DNA of 11,809 nt from Eubacterium sp. (lineage in GTDB: Bacteria > Bacillota_A > Clostridia > Lachnospirales > Lachnospiraceae): contig JAFVEX010000141.1 in assembly GCA_017475785.1 (NCBI GenBank), positions 1 through 11,809 of the forward strand. Direction: 5' to 3'. A program made the translations under genes and the position numbers. The notes beneath the pieces were generated by a model. It did not search any database, had not been told where the DNA came from, and was given only the letters and a program-made list of their open reading frames with translations. Shown here in pieces: positions 1 through 6,157 of this stretch. Position 1 is the stretch's first letter. Each line of letters opens with the position of its first letter.

Positions 1-83
1 AGCTCTCTGAAAACGGATGCGTAACTCTTGTCATACTGGATGTAAAGCTTAACAGCCTTCAATCGATCTTCGTAGGAATACAT
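1..83 (-). CDS. Transposase OrfA-like N-terminus, IS3-type (partial)
   Basis: Reading the minus strand from the CAT at 81-83 gives 28 codons, beginning MYSYEDRLKAVKLYIQYDKS and continuing YASVFREL, before the window edge cuts the gene. This resembles the start of the helix-turn-helix OrfA proteins of IS3-family elements, which bind the element's ends. The start is supported by an AGGAGGAGGT ribosome binding site about 7 bases upstream (complement of roughly 91-100). Only the N-terminus is visible, so the family is judged from memory of similar proteins, and it is not possible to say whether the gene is intact. It reads away from the NlpC/P60 gene. Confidence 0.65.
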   Translation of the reverse strand, partial: MYSYEDRLKAVKLYIQYDKSYASVFRE

Positions 84-164
84 GTGCGTGACCTCCTCCT
101 GTCAATGACCTCATTTGGTCCAGGATTTCGTCCGCATCCCCAAAACTTCTCACAAAATTACACA
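1..164 (-). mobile_element. Probable end of an IS3-family insertion sequence (partial)
   Basis: The transposase start at 83 leaves about 80 bases to the likely element tip. Read on the minus strand, the sequence from 164 begins TGTGTAATTTTGTGAGAAG, which has the 5'-TG dinucleotide and terminal position expected of an IS3-type inverted repeat. The opposite end and any target-site duplication lie outside the window, so the exact boundary is inferred. Confidence 0.45.
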
Positions 165-218
165 GAATTGCCGTCTGAAATTTGTTGAATTTTATTTTCG
201 GAAAAGCCCCTAAAGTCA

Positions 219-247
219 TTGCAATATTATTACGAATGCATTACAAT
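219..247 (+). promoter_or_regulatory. Sigma-A-type promoter for the NlpC/P60 gene
   Basis: TTGCAA (219-224) and TACAAT (242-247) are separated by exactly 17 bases, matching 4 of 6 and 5 of 6 positions of the -35 and -10 consensus. Transcription would start near 254, leaving a leader of about 90 bases before the ATG at 348. Confidence 0.65.
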
Positions 248-259
248 ATCTGGTGTGGA

Positions 260-284
260 ACATGATCGAGAAACTAGATCATGT
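260..284 (+). promoter_or_regulatory. Leader hairpin upstream of the NlpC/P60 gene
   Basis: ACATGATC (260-267) and GATCATGT (277-284) are perfect 8-bp inverted repeats around a 9-base loop. It lies just after the predicted transcription start, with no T-run behind it, so it is not a terminator. It could be an operator or a 5' mRNA-stabilising stem; the sequence does not decide which. Confidence 0.45.
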
Positions 285-347
285 GTTCGAATGAAAGAAA
301 TAGCATTTTAGACCCCAGATCTTGTAAGAGGGGAGATTATAGATATT

Positions 348-1781
348 ATGAAGAAAAAATTTGCGAAATATATCATTTTGGCTGCAGTTCTGGCTTCCAC
401 GCAGGTGCTTCCTGTCGGGGCTGTCACAATGGGCGAGCTGGTTCAGCAGAAGAACGAGACGACAGCAAATCTGGAGAAGCTGCAGGGCAATATCAGGACG
501 CTGGAGAAGCAGAAGAAGGAAATCACAGGAGAGATTGATTCGCTGGACGCGAAGCTGGTCACGTCGATTGCGGCGATCAATAAGCTGAGTGATAAGATTG
601 AAAACAAAGAAAAAGATATCAACACGACGACACTGAATCTCGCTGATGCCGAGGAGCGCGAAGACACCTGTTACAACGCGATGAAGAAGCGTATCCAGTA
701 CATCTATGAGAGCGGCGGGACGACCGGCATGACACTGGCGCTGTTTGCGAAGTCCAGTATTACGGATCTGGTCAGCAAGGCGGATCTCGCGCAGGACATG
801 TACGACTACGACAGAAAGTGTCTGAACGAATACGCGGACGCCGTTCAGGCGGTAAAGGATCTGAAGCAGGAGCAGGAGACGCAGAAGGCTGAATTTGAGA
901 CCATGAAGGAGGAACAGGAGGACGAGAAGTCCAACCTGGAAAAGCTGAAGAAGGAGGCAAAAGCCACTTCGGCGGATTACGATAAGGAACTTGCAGAGGC
1001 GCAGGACAAGGCTCTGGAATACCAGGAGCTGATCACCGCCCAGAACCAGGCGATTCAGGAGCTGGAGGCGATCCAGCGCCGCGCGGCAGAGGAAGCGGCG
1101 GCCAGAAAGGCTGCGGCAGAAGCGGCGGCATATGAGCAGGCACAGCAGGCGGCTGCCGCGGCGGCTGCGGAAGCCGAGGCCGAACCGGAGACATATGACA
1201 CCGGGTACGAGGAAGATAACAGTTATACCGGCGGTGCTGATTATGAAGATTCCGGTGAAGACATGACGGATCAGTCCGGCTATGATGACGGTGATTATGA
1301 CGGCGGCAGCGATGACTCCGACTCCTATGTCTCTGAGGGCAGCGGCTCCGGTTCGGGAAGCGGGTCAGCAGGATCCTCGTCGGATTCTTCGTCCGGAAGC
1401 AGTGCTTCGTCCGGATCATCATCCGGGTCTGCGTCCAGCGGGCAGGATGTGATTGATTATGCGATGCAGTTCGTAGGGAATGATTATGTGTACGGAGGAA
1501 ACAGTCTGACAGACGGCGTTGACTGCTCCGGATTTGTAAATCAGGTGTACTCGCACTTTGGCTATGACGTAGCGAGGCAGTCTTCCGAGCTGCGAAGCTC
1601 CGGCACTGAGGTGTCTTACGCAGACGCGCAGCCTGGCGACATCGTCTGTTACAGCGGACACGTAGGTCTTTACATGGGTGACGGCCAGATCGTGCACGCC
1701 TCAGATCCGACACGTGGAATTATCAGCGGAACAGACGCGACTTATGATGATATTCTCTCAGTCAGGCGTGTAGTGGACTGA
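348..1781 (+). CDS. Secreted coiled-coil NlpC/P60 peptidoglycan hydrolase (PcsB-like)
   Basis: This 477-residue exported protein is predicted to cut peptide stems of peptidoglycan, probably during cell separation or wall remodelling. Residues 1-25 form a signal peptide (KKK, a hydrophobic core, likely cleavage after VGA at 23-25). Residues 30-245 are heptad-rich coiled coil with an ESGGTTGMTLALF segment (121-133) typical of PcsB/CwlO-type N-terminal domains. An Ala-rich stretch (about 246-275), an acidic Tyr/Asp/Gly segment (280-330) and a Ser/Gly linker (330-365) follow. The NlpC/P60 domain (366-477) keeps the catalytic Cys393 in DCSGF, His438 in GHVGLY and a polar third residue, probably His450. 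The ATG at 348 follows a GGGGAG ribosome binding site at 330-335 and gives a clean signal peptide. In PcsB/CwlO proteins the coiled coil is usually held inactive until contacted by FtsEX; that regulation is inferred here. The promoter lies at 219-247. Confidence 0.92.
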   Translation: MKKKFAKYIILAAVLASTQVLPVGAVTMGELVQQKNETTANLEKLQGNIRTLEKQKKEITGEIDSLDAKLVTSIAAINKLSDKIENKEKDINTTTLNLADAEEREDTCYNAMKKRIQYIYESGGTTGMTLALFAKSSITDLVSKADLAQDMYDYDRKCLNEYADAVQAVKDLKQEQETQKAEFETMKEEQEDEKSNLEKLKKEAKATSADYDKELAEAQDKALEYQELITAQNQAIQELEAIQRRAAEEAAARKAAAEAAAYEQAQQAAAAAAAEAEAEPETYDTGYEEDNSYTGGADYEDSGEDMTDQSGYDDGDYDGGSDDSDSYVSEGSGSGSGSGSAGSSSDSSSGSSASSGSSSGSASSGQDVIDYAMQFVGNDYVYGGNSLTDGVDCSGFVNQVYSHFGYDVARQSSELRSSGTEVSYADAQPGDIVCYSGHVGLYMGDGQIVHASDPTRGIISGTDATYDDILSVRRVVD

Positions 1782-1878
1782 GTTAAAAAGCAATTAATAC
1801 AATGGTTTTCTTCTTTCGTGAGGCAGGCCAGAGCTGTATGAATGCGGAGATTTGGAGAGTACCTGAGAAATCATGGAT

Positions 1879-1893
1879 ATCTGCATCGCAGAT
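1879..1893 (+). repeat. Small perfect hairpin downstream of the NlpC/P60 gene
   Basis: ATCTGC (1879-1884) and GCAGAT (1888-1893) flank a 3-base loop. No T-run follows, so a termination role is doubtful; it may be a short mRNA 3' stem. The rest of 1782-1925 shows nothing recognisable. Confidence 0.3.
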
Positions 1894-1924
1894 GTTCAAA
1901 TAGATAGATGTATTCATAATGACA

Positions 1925-1957
1925 AAAAGCGGGAACCGGATTTAAATCCGGTTCCCG
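1925..1957 (-). terminator. Intrinsic terminator of the thlA-hbd operon, possibly bidirectional
   Basis: CGGGAACCGGATTT (1930-1943) is followed directly by its exact reverse complement (1944-1957), a 28-bp perfect palindrome. Read on the minus strand, the stem ends in CGCTTTTTG, so it is a good rho-independent terminator for hbd, whose stop codon is 54 bases upstream. On the plus strand only a weak TTGGTTTT follows, so it may also stop transcripts from the converging NlpC/P60 gene, less efficiently. Confidence 0.8.
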
Positions 1958-1970
1958 TTGGTTTTCGGGA

Positions 1971-1997
1971 ATTGCCGAGGGCTTTCACCGCGGCAAT
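1971..1997 (-). repeat. Second hairpin just after the hbd stop codon
   Basis: ATTGCCG (1971-1977) and CGGCAAT (1991-1997) form a 7-bp stem with a 13-base loop, starting 13 bases after the hbd stop on the minus strand. It precedes the main terminator stem, and may help protect the 3' end of the transcript or assist termination. Confidence 0.4.
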
Positions 1998-2010
1998 CAG
2001 AATCATTATA

Positions 2011-2892
2011 TCAGAAGATATCGTTCGGTACAGGGCCGTCCGGTCCGCCGTACTTGTAGAAGCCTTCTCCGCTCTTCATGCCGAGCTTGCCGGCACGAAC
2101 CATCTGCTTCATCAGGATCGGGACGCGATACTTCTGGTCGCCTGTCTCCTCTTCCAGTGTGTTCATGATTGCCATGCAGACATCCAGTCCAACCAGATCG
2201 CCGAGTGCCAGCGGTCCCATCGGGTGGTTTGCGCCGAGCTTCATGCAGGTGTCGATACCAGCGACATCAGCAACGCCCTCCTGCAGGCAGAAGATACCTT
2301 CGTTGATGTACGGGATCAGGATACGGTTTACGACGAATCCAGGAGACTCGGAAACCTTTACCGGAACCTTGCCGATGGTCTTCGCGATCTCAACCATCTG
2401 ATCTACATACTCCGGCGGAGTTGTCAGGCCGCTTGCGATCTCGATCAGCTTCATGACAGGAGCCGGATTGAAGAAGTGAAGGCCGACGACCGGCTTCGGA
2501 AGACCTGCGGAGATCTCTGTGATGGACAGAGAGGAGGTGTTCGTTGACCAGATGGTGTCTTCCTTTGTGTTCACATCGTTCATCAGGTGGGTCAGAACGC
2601 TGAGCTTGACATCCATTTCCTCGGAGATGGACTCGACGATGAGATCTGCCTCGCCTGCCAGATCATCCATCAGTCCCCATGTCAGGCGCTCTTTGACGCC
2701 GTCGAGCAGAGACTGGTCAGCCTTGCCTCTTGCGACGCGCTTTTCGATGCCGCCGATGATTTTGTTGTAAGCTTTCTCGATACGCTCCGGATTACGTCCG
2801 CACAGGAATACATGCTCGATGTCAGCGCACTGAGCGAAAGCCTGCGCGATGCCGCTTCCCATTGCACCATTGCCGATAACTGCTACTTTCAT
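2011..2892 (-). CDS. hbd: 3-hydroxybutyryl-CoA dehydrogenase
   Basis: This cytoplasmic enzyme reversibly reduces acetoacetyl-CoA to 3-hydroxybutyryl-CoA with NAD(P)H, the second step from acetyl-CoA towards butyryl-CoA. At 293 residues it is near the usual length (about 280-290). The N-terminal Rossmann fold carries the dinucleotide motif GNGAMGSG (7-14). Catalytic residues are in place: Ser120 in TNTSSLSIT, His139 in GLHFFNPAPVMKL, Glu151, and Asn189 in GFVVNRILIP. The C-terminal domain holds KLGANHPMGPLALGD and ends GKLGMKSGEGFYKY plus a short tail. The ATG is preceded by AGGGAG about 10 bases upstream on the minus strand. It lies 106 bases downstream of thlA on the same strand, so the two are probably co-transcribed. 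crt, bcd and etfAB, often in the same operon in butyrate producers, are not next to it here. Confidence 0.95.
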   Translation of the reverse strand: MKVAVIGNGAMGSGIAQAFAQCADIEHVFLCGRNPERIEKAYNKIIGGIEKRVARGKADQSLLDGVKERLTWGLMDDLAGEADLIVESISEEMDVKLSVLTHLMNDVNTKEDTIWSTNTSSLSITEISAGLPKPVVGLHFFNPAPVMKLIEIASGLTTPPEYVDQMVEIAKTIGKVPVKVSESPGFVVNRILIPYINEGIFCLQEGVADVAGIDTCMKLGANHPMGPLALGDLVGLDVCMAIMNTLEEETGDQKYRVPILMKQMVRAGKLGMKSGEGFYKYGGPDGPVPNDIF

Positions 2893-2933
2893 ATTTGCAA
2901 TCTCCCTTATAAATTAAATATGAAGGTTTGCGC

Positions 2934-2979
2934 TGTTCCTCTGCAGGTCATTTGCGAGAACGGGCCTGCATGAGGAACA
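2934..2979 (-). repeat. Large stem-loop between thlA and hbd
   Basis: GTTCCTCTGCAGG (2935-2947) pairs with CCTGCATGAGGAAC (2965-2978) with one bulged base, extended by a T-A pair at 2934/2979, giving a 14-bp stem around a 17-base loop. On the minus strand it lies between the thlA stop and the hbd ribosome binding site. No T-run follows, so it looks like an mRNA processing or stability element that could set different levels for the two genes. Confidence 0.55.
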
Positions 2980-2998
2980 CACAAATCAAATGAACAGA

Positions 2999-4180
2999 TT
3001 ACTCTCTCTCAACAACCATTGCGCAGCCCATGCCGCCGCCGATGCAGAGTGTCGCGAGACCCTTCTTGGCATCACGCTTCTCCATCTCGTGAAGCAGGGT
3101 TACGAGGATACGGCATCCAGAAGCGCCGATCGGATGTCCGAGGGCTACTGCGCCGCCGTTGACGTTGACTTTTTCCATATCGAACTCAAGGTCATGCGCG
3201 ACTGCCAGAGACTGTGCGGCAAACGCCTCATTTGCCTCGATCAGATCCATATCAGCAACGCTCATGTCGAGTCTCTTCATCAGCTTTCTGGTTGCCGCGA
3301 CCGGTCCGACACCCATGATAGACGGATCCACGCCGCCCAGGCATCCGCCGAGCCATGTAGCCATCGGCTTAACGCCGAGTTCTTTTGCCTTCTCTTCGCT
3401 CATGACAACGATTGCAGCGCCGCCGTCATTGATACCGGAAGCGTTACCTGCTGTTACGATGCCGTCCGGCTTGAATGCCGGGCGAAGCTTTGCGAGGCCT
3501 TCCATGGAAGTACCTTTGCGCGGGCCTTCGTCGGTATCAACAGTAACCATGTTCTTTTTCACTTTTACTTCGACCGGAACGATCTCATCTTTGAAGCGTC
3601 CGCTCTCGATTGCAGCAACTGCCTTCTCCTGGCTCTTTACAGAGAATGCGTCCAGATCTTCTCTGGTCAGTCCCCACTGCTCAGCGACGTTCTCAGCAGT
3701 AATGCCCATGTGGTAGTCATTGAATGCGTCCCACAGACCATCCTTTACCATGGTGTCGACGAGCTTTCCGTCAAACAGACGATATCCGAAACGTGCATTC
3801 ATAGCAGCGTACGGCGCGAGGGACATGTTCTCGCATCCGCCTGCGACAACGATGTCAGCGTCGCCTGAGCGAACCATCTCTGCAGCCATGTTGACAGCGT
3901 TCAGACCGGAACCGCAGACAACGTTAATTGTGACTGCCGGGCACTCGATCGGAAGACCTGCCGCGATGGAAGCCTGGCGGGCAACGTTCTGGCCCTGGCC
4001 TGCCTGAAGGACACAGCCCATGATGACTTCGTCAACCTGATCAGCCGGAACACCTGCGCGGTTCAGTGCTTCCTTAATTACGATAGCGCCGAGCTCTTTT
4101 GCCGGAACAGTTGAAAGGCCGCCGCCCATTTTGCCGATTGCTGTACGACACGCACCTGCTAATACTACTTTCTTTGCCAT
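2999..4180 (-). CDS. thlA: Acetyl-CoA C-acetyltransferase (thiolase)
   Basis: This 393-residue cytoplasmic thiolase condenses two acetyl-CoA into acetoacetyl-CoA, the substrate of the adjacent hbd product. Length matches biosynthetic thiolases (about 390). The nucleophile is Cys89 in [11 protein letters not shown]; the other catalytic residues are His349 in [10 protein letters not shown] and Cys379 in LCIGGGMG, with the NEAF motif at 317-320. The N-terminus ([16 protein letters not shown]) and [11 protein letters not shown] segment are typical of clostridial ThlA. Its ribosome binding site is an ideal AAGGAGGT (complement of 4191-4198), suggesting high expression. A promoter with an overlapping Rex-like operator lies immediately upstream (4219-4255). 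The gene heads the thlA-hbd unit. The thiolase could also act in the degradative direction; the pairing with hbd favours C4 synthesis. Confidence 0.95.
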   Translation of the reverse strand: MAKKVVLAGACRTAIGKMGGGLSTVPAKELGAIVIKEALNRAGVPADQVDEVIMGCVLQAGQGQNVARQASIAAGLPIECPAVTINVVCGSGLNAVNMAAEMVRSGDADIVVAGGCENMSLAPYAAMNARFGYRLFDGKLVDTMVKDGLWDAFNDYHMGITAENVAEQWGLTREDLDAFSVKSQEKAVAAIESGRFKDEIVPVEVKVKKNMVTVDTDEGPRKGTSMEGLAKLRPAFKPDGIVTAGNASGINDGGAAIVVMSEEKAKELGVKPMATWLGGCLGGVDPSIMGVGPVAATRKLMKRLDMSVADMDLIEANEAFAAQSLAVAHDLEFDMEKVNVNGGAVALGHPIGASGCRILVTLLHEMEKRDAKKGLATLCIGGGMGCAMVVERE

Positions 4181-4218
4181 TCGCTAGAGTACCTCCTTGA
4201 TAAATTAGATCAAATGAA

Positions 4219-4236
4219 CTGATAATAGTTTAACAT
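4219..4236 (-). promoter_or_regulatory. Rex-like operator overlapping the thlA promoter
   Basis: CTGATAATAGTTTAACAT matches 11 of the 14 defined positions of the clostridial Rex consensus TTGTTAANNNNTTAACAA. It overlaps the candidate -10 element, so a bound repressor would block transcription. Rex is a redox sensor that releases DNA when NADH rises and is known to control thl/crt/hbd-type operons in Clostridium. The match is by eye and the repressor gene is not in the window. Confidence 0.45.
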
Positions 4237-4255
4237 ACACGTTTTTTTTCTACAA
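4227..4255 (-). promoter_or_regulatory. Candidate promoter of thlA-hbd
   Basis: On the minus strand, TTGTAG (complement of 4250-4255) and TAAACT (complement of 4227-4232) are 17 bases apart. The -35 match is weak (3 of 6), but TG one base before the -10 gives an extended -10 element. The spacer contains a run of eight A's. It would start transcription about 40 bases before the thlA start codon. Confidence 0.45.
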
Positions 4256-4449
4256 GTATAAATGTGGATACGCACTCTTTTTTATGTGGTTCATGGTTGA
4301 AAATAAAGGGATTTTTTGATATGTTTTTCTTTGATGAGAAAGAAAGCAGCTGACTTTCCGTCGCACGCATGTGATTTGTGCAGGCGCCGTGAAGCCGGAA
4401 GCAGATGAAGTTGTCTGGATTTGACGTATATTTTTTAAGGAGATGTCAC

Positions 4450-5646
4450 ATGATCAATGAAACAATGATGCAGCTGGGCAATGTCCGCTCGGTAATCAGG
4501 GAGCTGTTTGAGTACGGTAAAAAGAGAAAAGCGGAGGTGGGAGAGGAAAATGTGTATGATTTCAGCCTCGGCAACCCGAACGTCCCGGCTCCGGCTTCTG
4601 TAAATGAGACGATGATCGAACTGCTGGGCAGCCGCGATGATTATTATCTGCATGGATATACCTCTGCGCAGGGTGACGCGGACACGCGCGCGGCGATCGC
4701 GGAAAATCTGAACAAACGGTTCGGAACTGCTTTTCACGCGGATAATTTTTACATGACCTGCGGCGCCGCCGCTTCTCTGAAAATCAGCATAACAGCCCTG
4801 TACACGCCGGGTGACGAGATCATCGCGCTGACGCCGTACTTCCCGGAGTACCGCGTCTTTGTGGAGACGGCCGGGGCAAAGCTTGTGGAGGTCAGCTCAG
4901 ATCCTGACACGTTTCAGATTGATTTTGAAAAGCTTGCGGCGGCCATTACGGAGAACACGAAGGCGATGATCCTGAACTCGCCGAACAATCCTTCCGGCGT
5001 TGTGTACCGCGGGGACTCCATCGAGAAGCTTGCGGCGCTGCTGAACGAGCGCGCGGCGGAATACAGACACCCAATCTACCTGCTGGTGGATGAGCCCTAC
5101 CGTGAGCTGGTGTATGACGCGGATACAGTGGTTCCTTATATTACGAAGTATTACGATAATACCATCGTCTGCTATTCGTACAGCAAATCCCTCTCGCTTC
5201 CGGGCGAGCGCATCGGGTATATCCTCGTGCCGGATCAGCTGGAGGGCAGCAGGGACGTTTACGCCGCGGTCTGCGGAGCGGGACGCGCGCTCGGATATGT
5301 CTGCGCGCCGAGTCTTGCGCAGCATGTCGTCGAAAAATGTACAGGGCAGGTTGCGGATCTTTTCATCTACCGGGAGAACCGCGATCTTCTCTACAATACG
5401 CTTACGGAATATGGCTATACCTGCATTTATCCGGACGGCGCGTTTTATCTGTTTGTCAAGGCCATGGAGCCGGACGCGAACGCATTCTGCGAGCGGGCAA
5501 AGCAGCATGACCTGCTTCTGGTGCCGGCTGACAGCTTTGGCACGCCGGGATATCTGCGGATCGCCTATTGCGTTCAGACAGAAATGATCCGGCGCGCGCT
5601 TCCGGCGTTTAAGGCGCTCGCGGAAGAATATCAGAAAATCGTCTGA
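4450..5646 (+). CDS. PLP-dependent class I/II aminotransferase
   Basis: This cytoplasmic aminotransferase of 398 residues belongs to fold type I (aspartate aminotransferase superfamily). The PLP Schiff-base lysine is Lys246 in SYSKSLSLPGERIGY; the pyridine-ring aspartate is Asp214 in VDEPYREL with Tyr217; Asn180 sits in NSPNNPSG; the substrate-carboxylate arginine is Arg370 in YLRIAY. The N-terminal FSLGNPNVPAP is the usual glycine-rich cofactor-side loop. The ATG at 4450 is chosen because AAGGAG (4437-4442) lies 7 bases before it; an in-frame ATG at 4405 would add 15 residues but has no ribosome binding site and overlaps this one. The amino acid substrate cannot be read from the sequence; aspartate, alanine or an aromatic amino acid are all possible. 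It is divergent from thlA and 511 bases upstream of atpB, so it appears to be a single-gene unit. Confidence 0.9.
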   Translation: MINETMMQLGNVRSVIRELFEYGKKRKAEVGEENVYDFSLGNPNVPAPASVNETMIELLGSRDDYYLHGYTSAQGDADTRAAIAENLNKRFGTAFHADNFYMTCGAAASLKISITALYTPGDEIIALTPYFPEYRVFVETAGAKLVEVSSDPDTFQIDFEKLAAAITENTKAMILNSPNNPSGVVYRGDSIEKLAALLNERAAEYRHPIYLLVDEPYRELVYDADTVVPYITKYYDNTIVCYSYSKSLSLPGERIGYILVPDQLEGSRDVYAAVCGAGRALGYVCAPSLAQHVVEKCTGQVADLFIYRENRDLLYNTLTEYGYTCIYPDGAFYLFVKAMEPDANAFCERAKQHDLLLVPADSFGTPGYLRIAYCVQTEMIRRALPAFKALAEEYQKIV

Positions 5647-5675
5647 TCTGCGCGGAATACATAAAATTGTCTGAA

Positions 5676-5710
5676 TTGTGCACATAATTAATTCTAAAAA
5701 AAGTGCACAA
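5676..5710. repeat. Inverted repeat TTGTGCAC / GTGCACAA
   Basis: TTGTGCAC (5676-5683) and GTGCACAA (5703-5710) are perfect 8-bp inverted repeats separated by 19 bases. Each half contains the palindrome GTGCAC. A related TCTGAAATTGTGCAT lies at 6003-6017, close to TCTGAATTGTGCAC at 5670-5683. With no T-run after it, a pair of protein-binding half-sites is more likely than a terminator for the aminotransferase. Confidence 0.45.
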
Positions 5711-5780
5711 ACAATGTTAAATAACTGTTAAGAAACATTACGCTTATGTATAGTTTACCGGATTTGAGCAATTTGTAACA

Positions 5781-5860
5781 TAATCCACTTATCCACAAAA
5801 CAGAGGGTTGAAAAGACGCGAAAAACGGACTTATACACGAAGTTATCCACTTTATCCCCG
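5781..5860 (+). promoter_or_regulatory. Cluster of DnaA-box-like sequences
   Basis: A perfect DnaA box, TTATCCACA, is at 5789-5797. TTATACACG (5831-5839) and TTATCCACT (5843-5851) each differ by one base from the TTATNCACA consensus. TAATCCACT (5781-5789) and TTATCCCCG (5852-5860) are two-mismatch relatives. All lie in the same orientation in 80 bases. This could be a DnaA-binding or titration site; on its own it does not establish a replication origin. Confidence 0.5.
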
Positions 5861-5966
5861 AGATCAGTGGAAAATTATCGGTTTAACATAAGCAAATGTG
5901 AACGAACAGATGTTTTTGGAAAAACTTCCGAATTTGTAAAAAAGGTGGAAAAAGTCCTTTTCTGCC

Positions 5967-5996
5967 TTGACAAATCAATCGTCAAAACATTAGAAA
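5967..5996 (+). promoter_or_regulatory. Candidate promoter of the atp operon
   Basis: A perfect -35 TTGACA (5967-5972) is followed after 18 bases by TAGAAA (5991-5996), a 4-of-6 match to the -10 consensus. It would give a leader of roughly 155 bases before atpB. Other weaker candidates exist in this AT-rich spacer, so the real start site is uncertain. Confidence 0.4.
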
Positions 5997-6106
5997 ACGG
6001 GTTCTGAAATTGTGCATGAAGATCGGGAATAATCAGACGATTTATGAAATTGACGTAAAATAATTTGTGTCGAAATTGTAATACTGTGGTGAAAAAACAT
6101 GTGGTT

Positions 6107-6129
6107 TGTGATAAACTGACCATATCACA
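6107..6129. promoter_or_regulatory. Inverted repeat TGTGATA-N9-TATCACA just upstream of atpB
   Basis: TGTGATA (6107-6113) and TATCACA (6123-6129) are perfect 7-bp inverted repeats with a 9-base centre, ending 28 bases before the atpB ATG. It could be an operator or an mRNA hairpin near the ribosome binding site. The TGTGA/TCACA halves recall Crp/Fnr sites, but the spacing (13 bases between the pentamers) is wrong for that family. Confidence 0.45.
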
Positions 6130-6157
6130 CAGAAACCTTGACGAGAAGGTAATAACC

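Larger units (their letters stand above)
5647..6157. other. AT-rich 511-base spacer upstream of the atp operon
   Basis: No credible gene was found on either strand. The spacer holds an inverted repeat (5676-5710), a cluster of DnaA-box-like 9-mers (5781-5860), a candidate promoter (5967-5996), and a second inverted repeat near the atpB start (6107-6129). The TTGTGCA motif recurs at 5676, in inverted form at 5704-5710, and again at 6010. The length and density of sites suggest a complex control region for the ATP synthase operon. Confidence 0.6.

Noticed and set aside
1033..1713. 226-codon open frame on the minus strand
   Set aside because: It is antisense to the Ala/Ser/Gly-rich part of the NlpC/P60 gene; its Arg/His/Pro-rich composition is that of a shadow frame.
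2990..3868. 292-codon open frame on the plus strand
   Set aside because: It is antisense to thlA, whose catalytic motifs are all intact.
5676..5710. Terminator for the aminotransferase gene
   Set aside because: The inverted repeat has a 19-base loop, 8-bp arms of mixed composition and no following T-run.
5781..5860. Calling the DnaA-box cluster a chromosomal replication origin
   Set aside because: No dnaA, dnaN, rpmH or parAB genes are near, gene orientation does not switch cleanly here, and skew cannot be computed by eye; only a DnaA-binding cluster is supported.
6068..6074. Perfect Spo0A box TGTCGAA upstream of atpB
   Set aside because: A single 7-mer is likely to occur by chance in a spacer of this size, and no second site or matching promoter arrangement was found.
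6107..6129. Crp/Fnr binding site
   Set aside because: TGTGA and TCACA halves are present, but 13 bases separate them instead of 6, so it is listed only as an inverted repeat.
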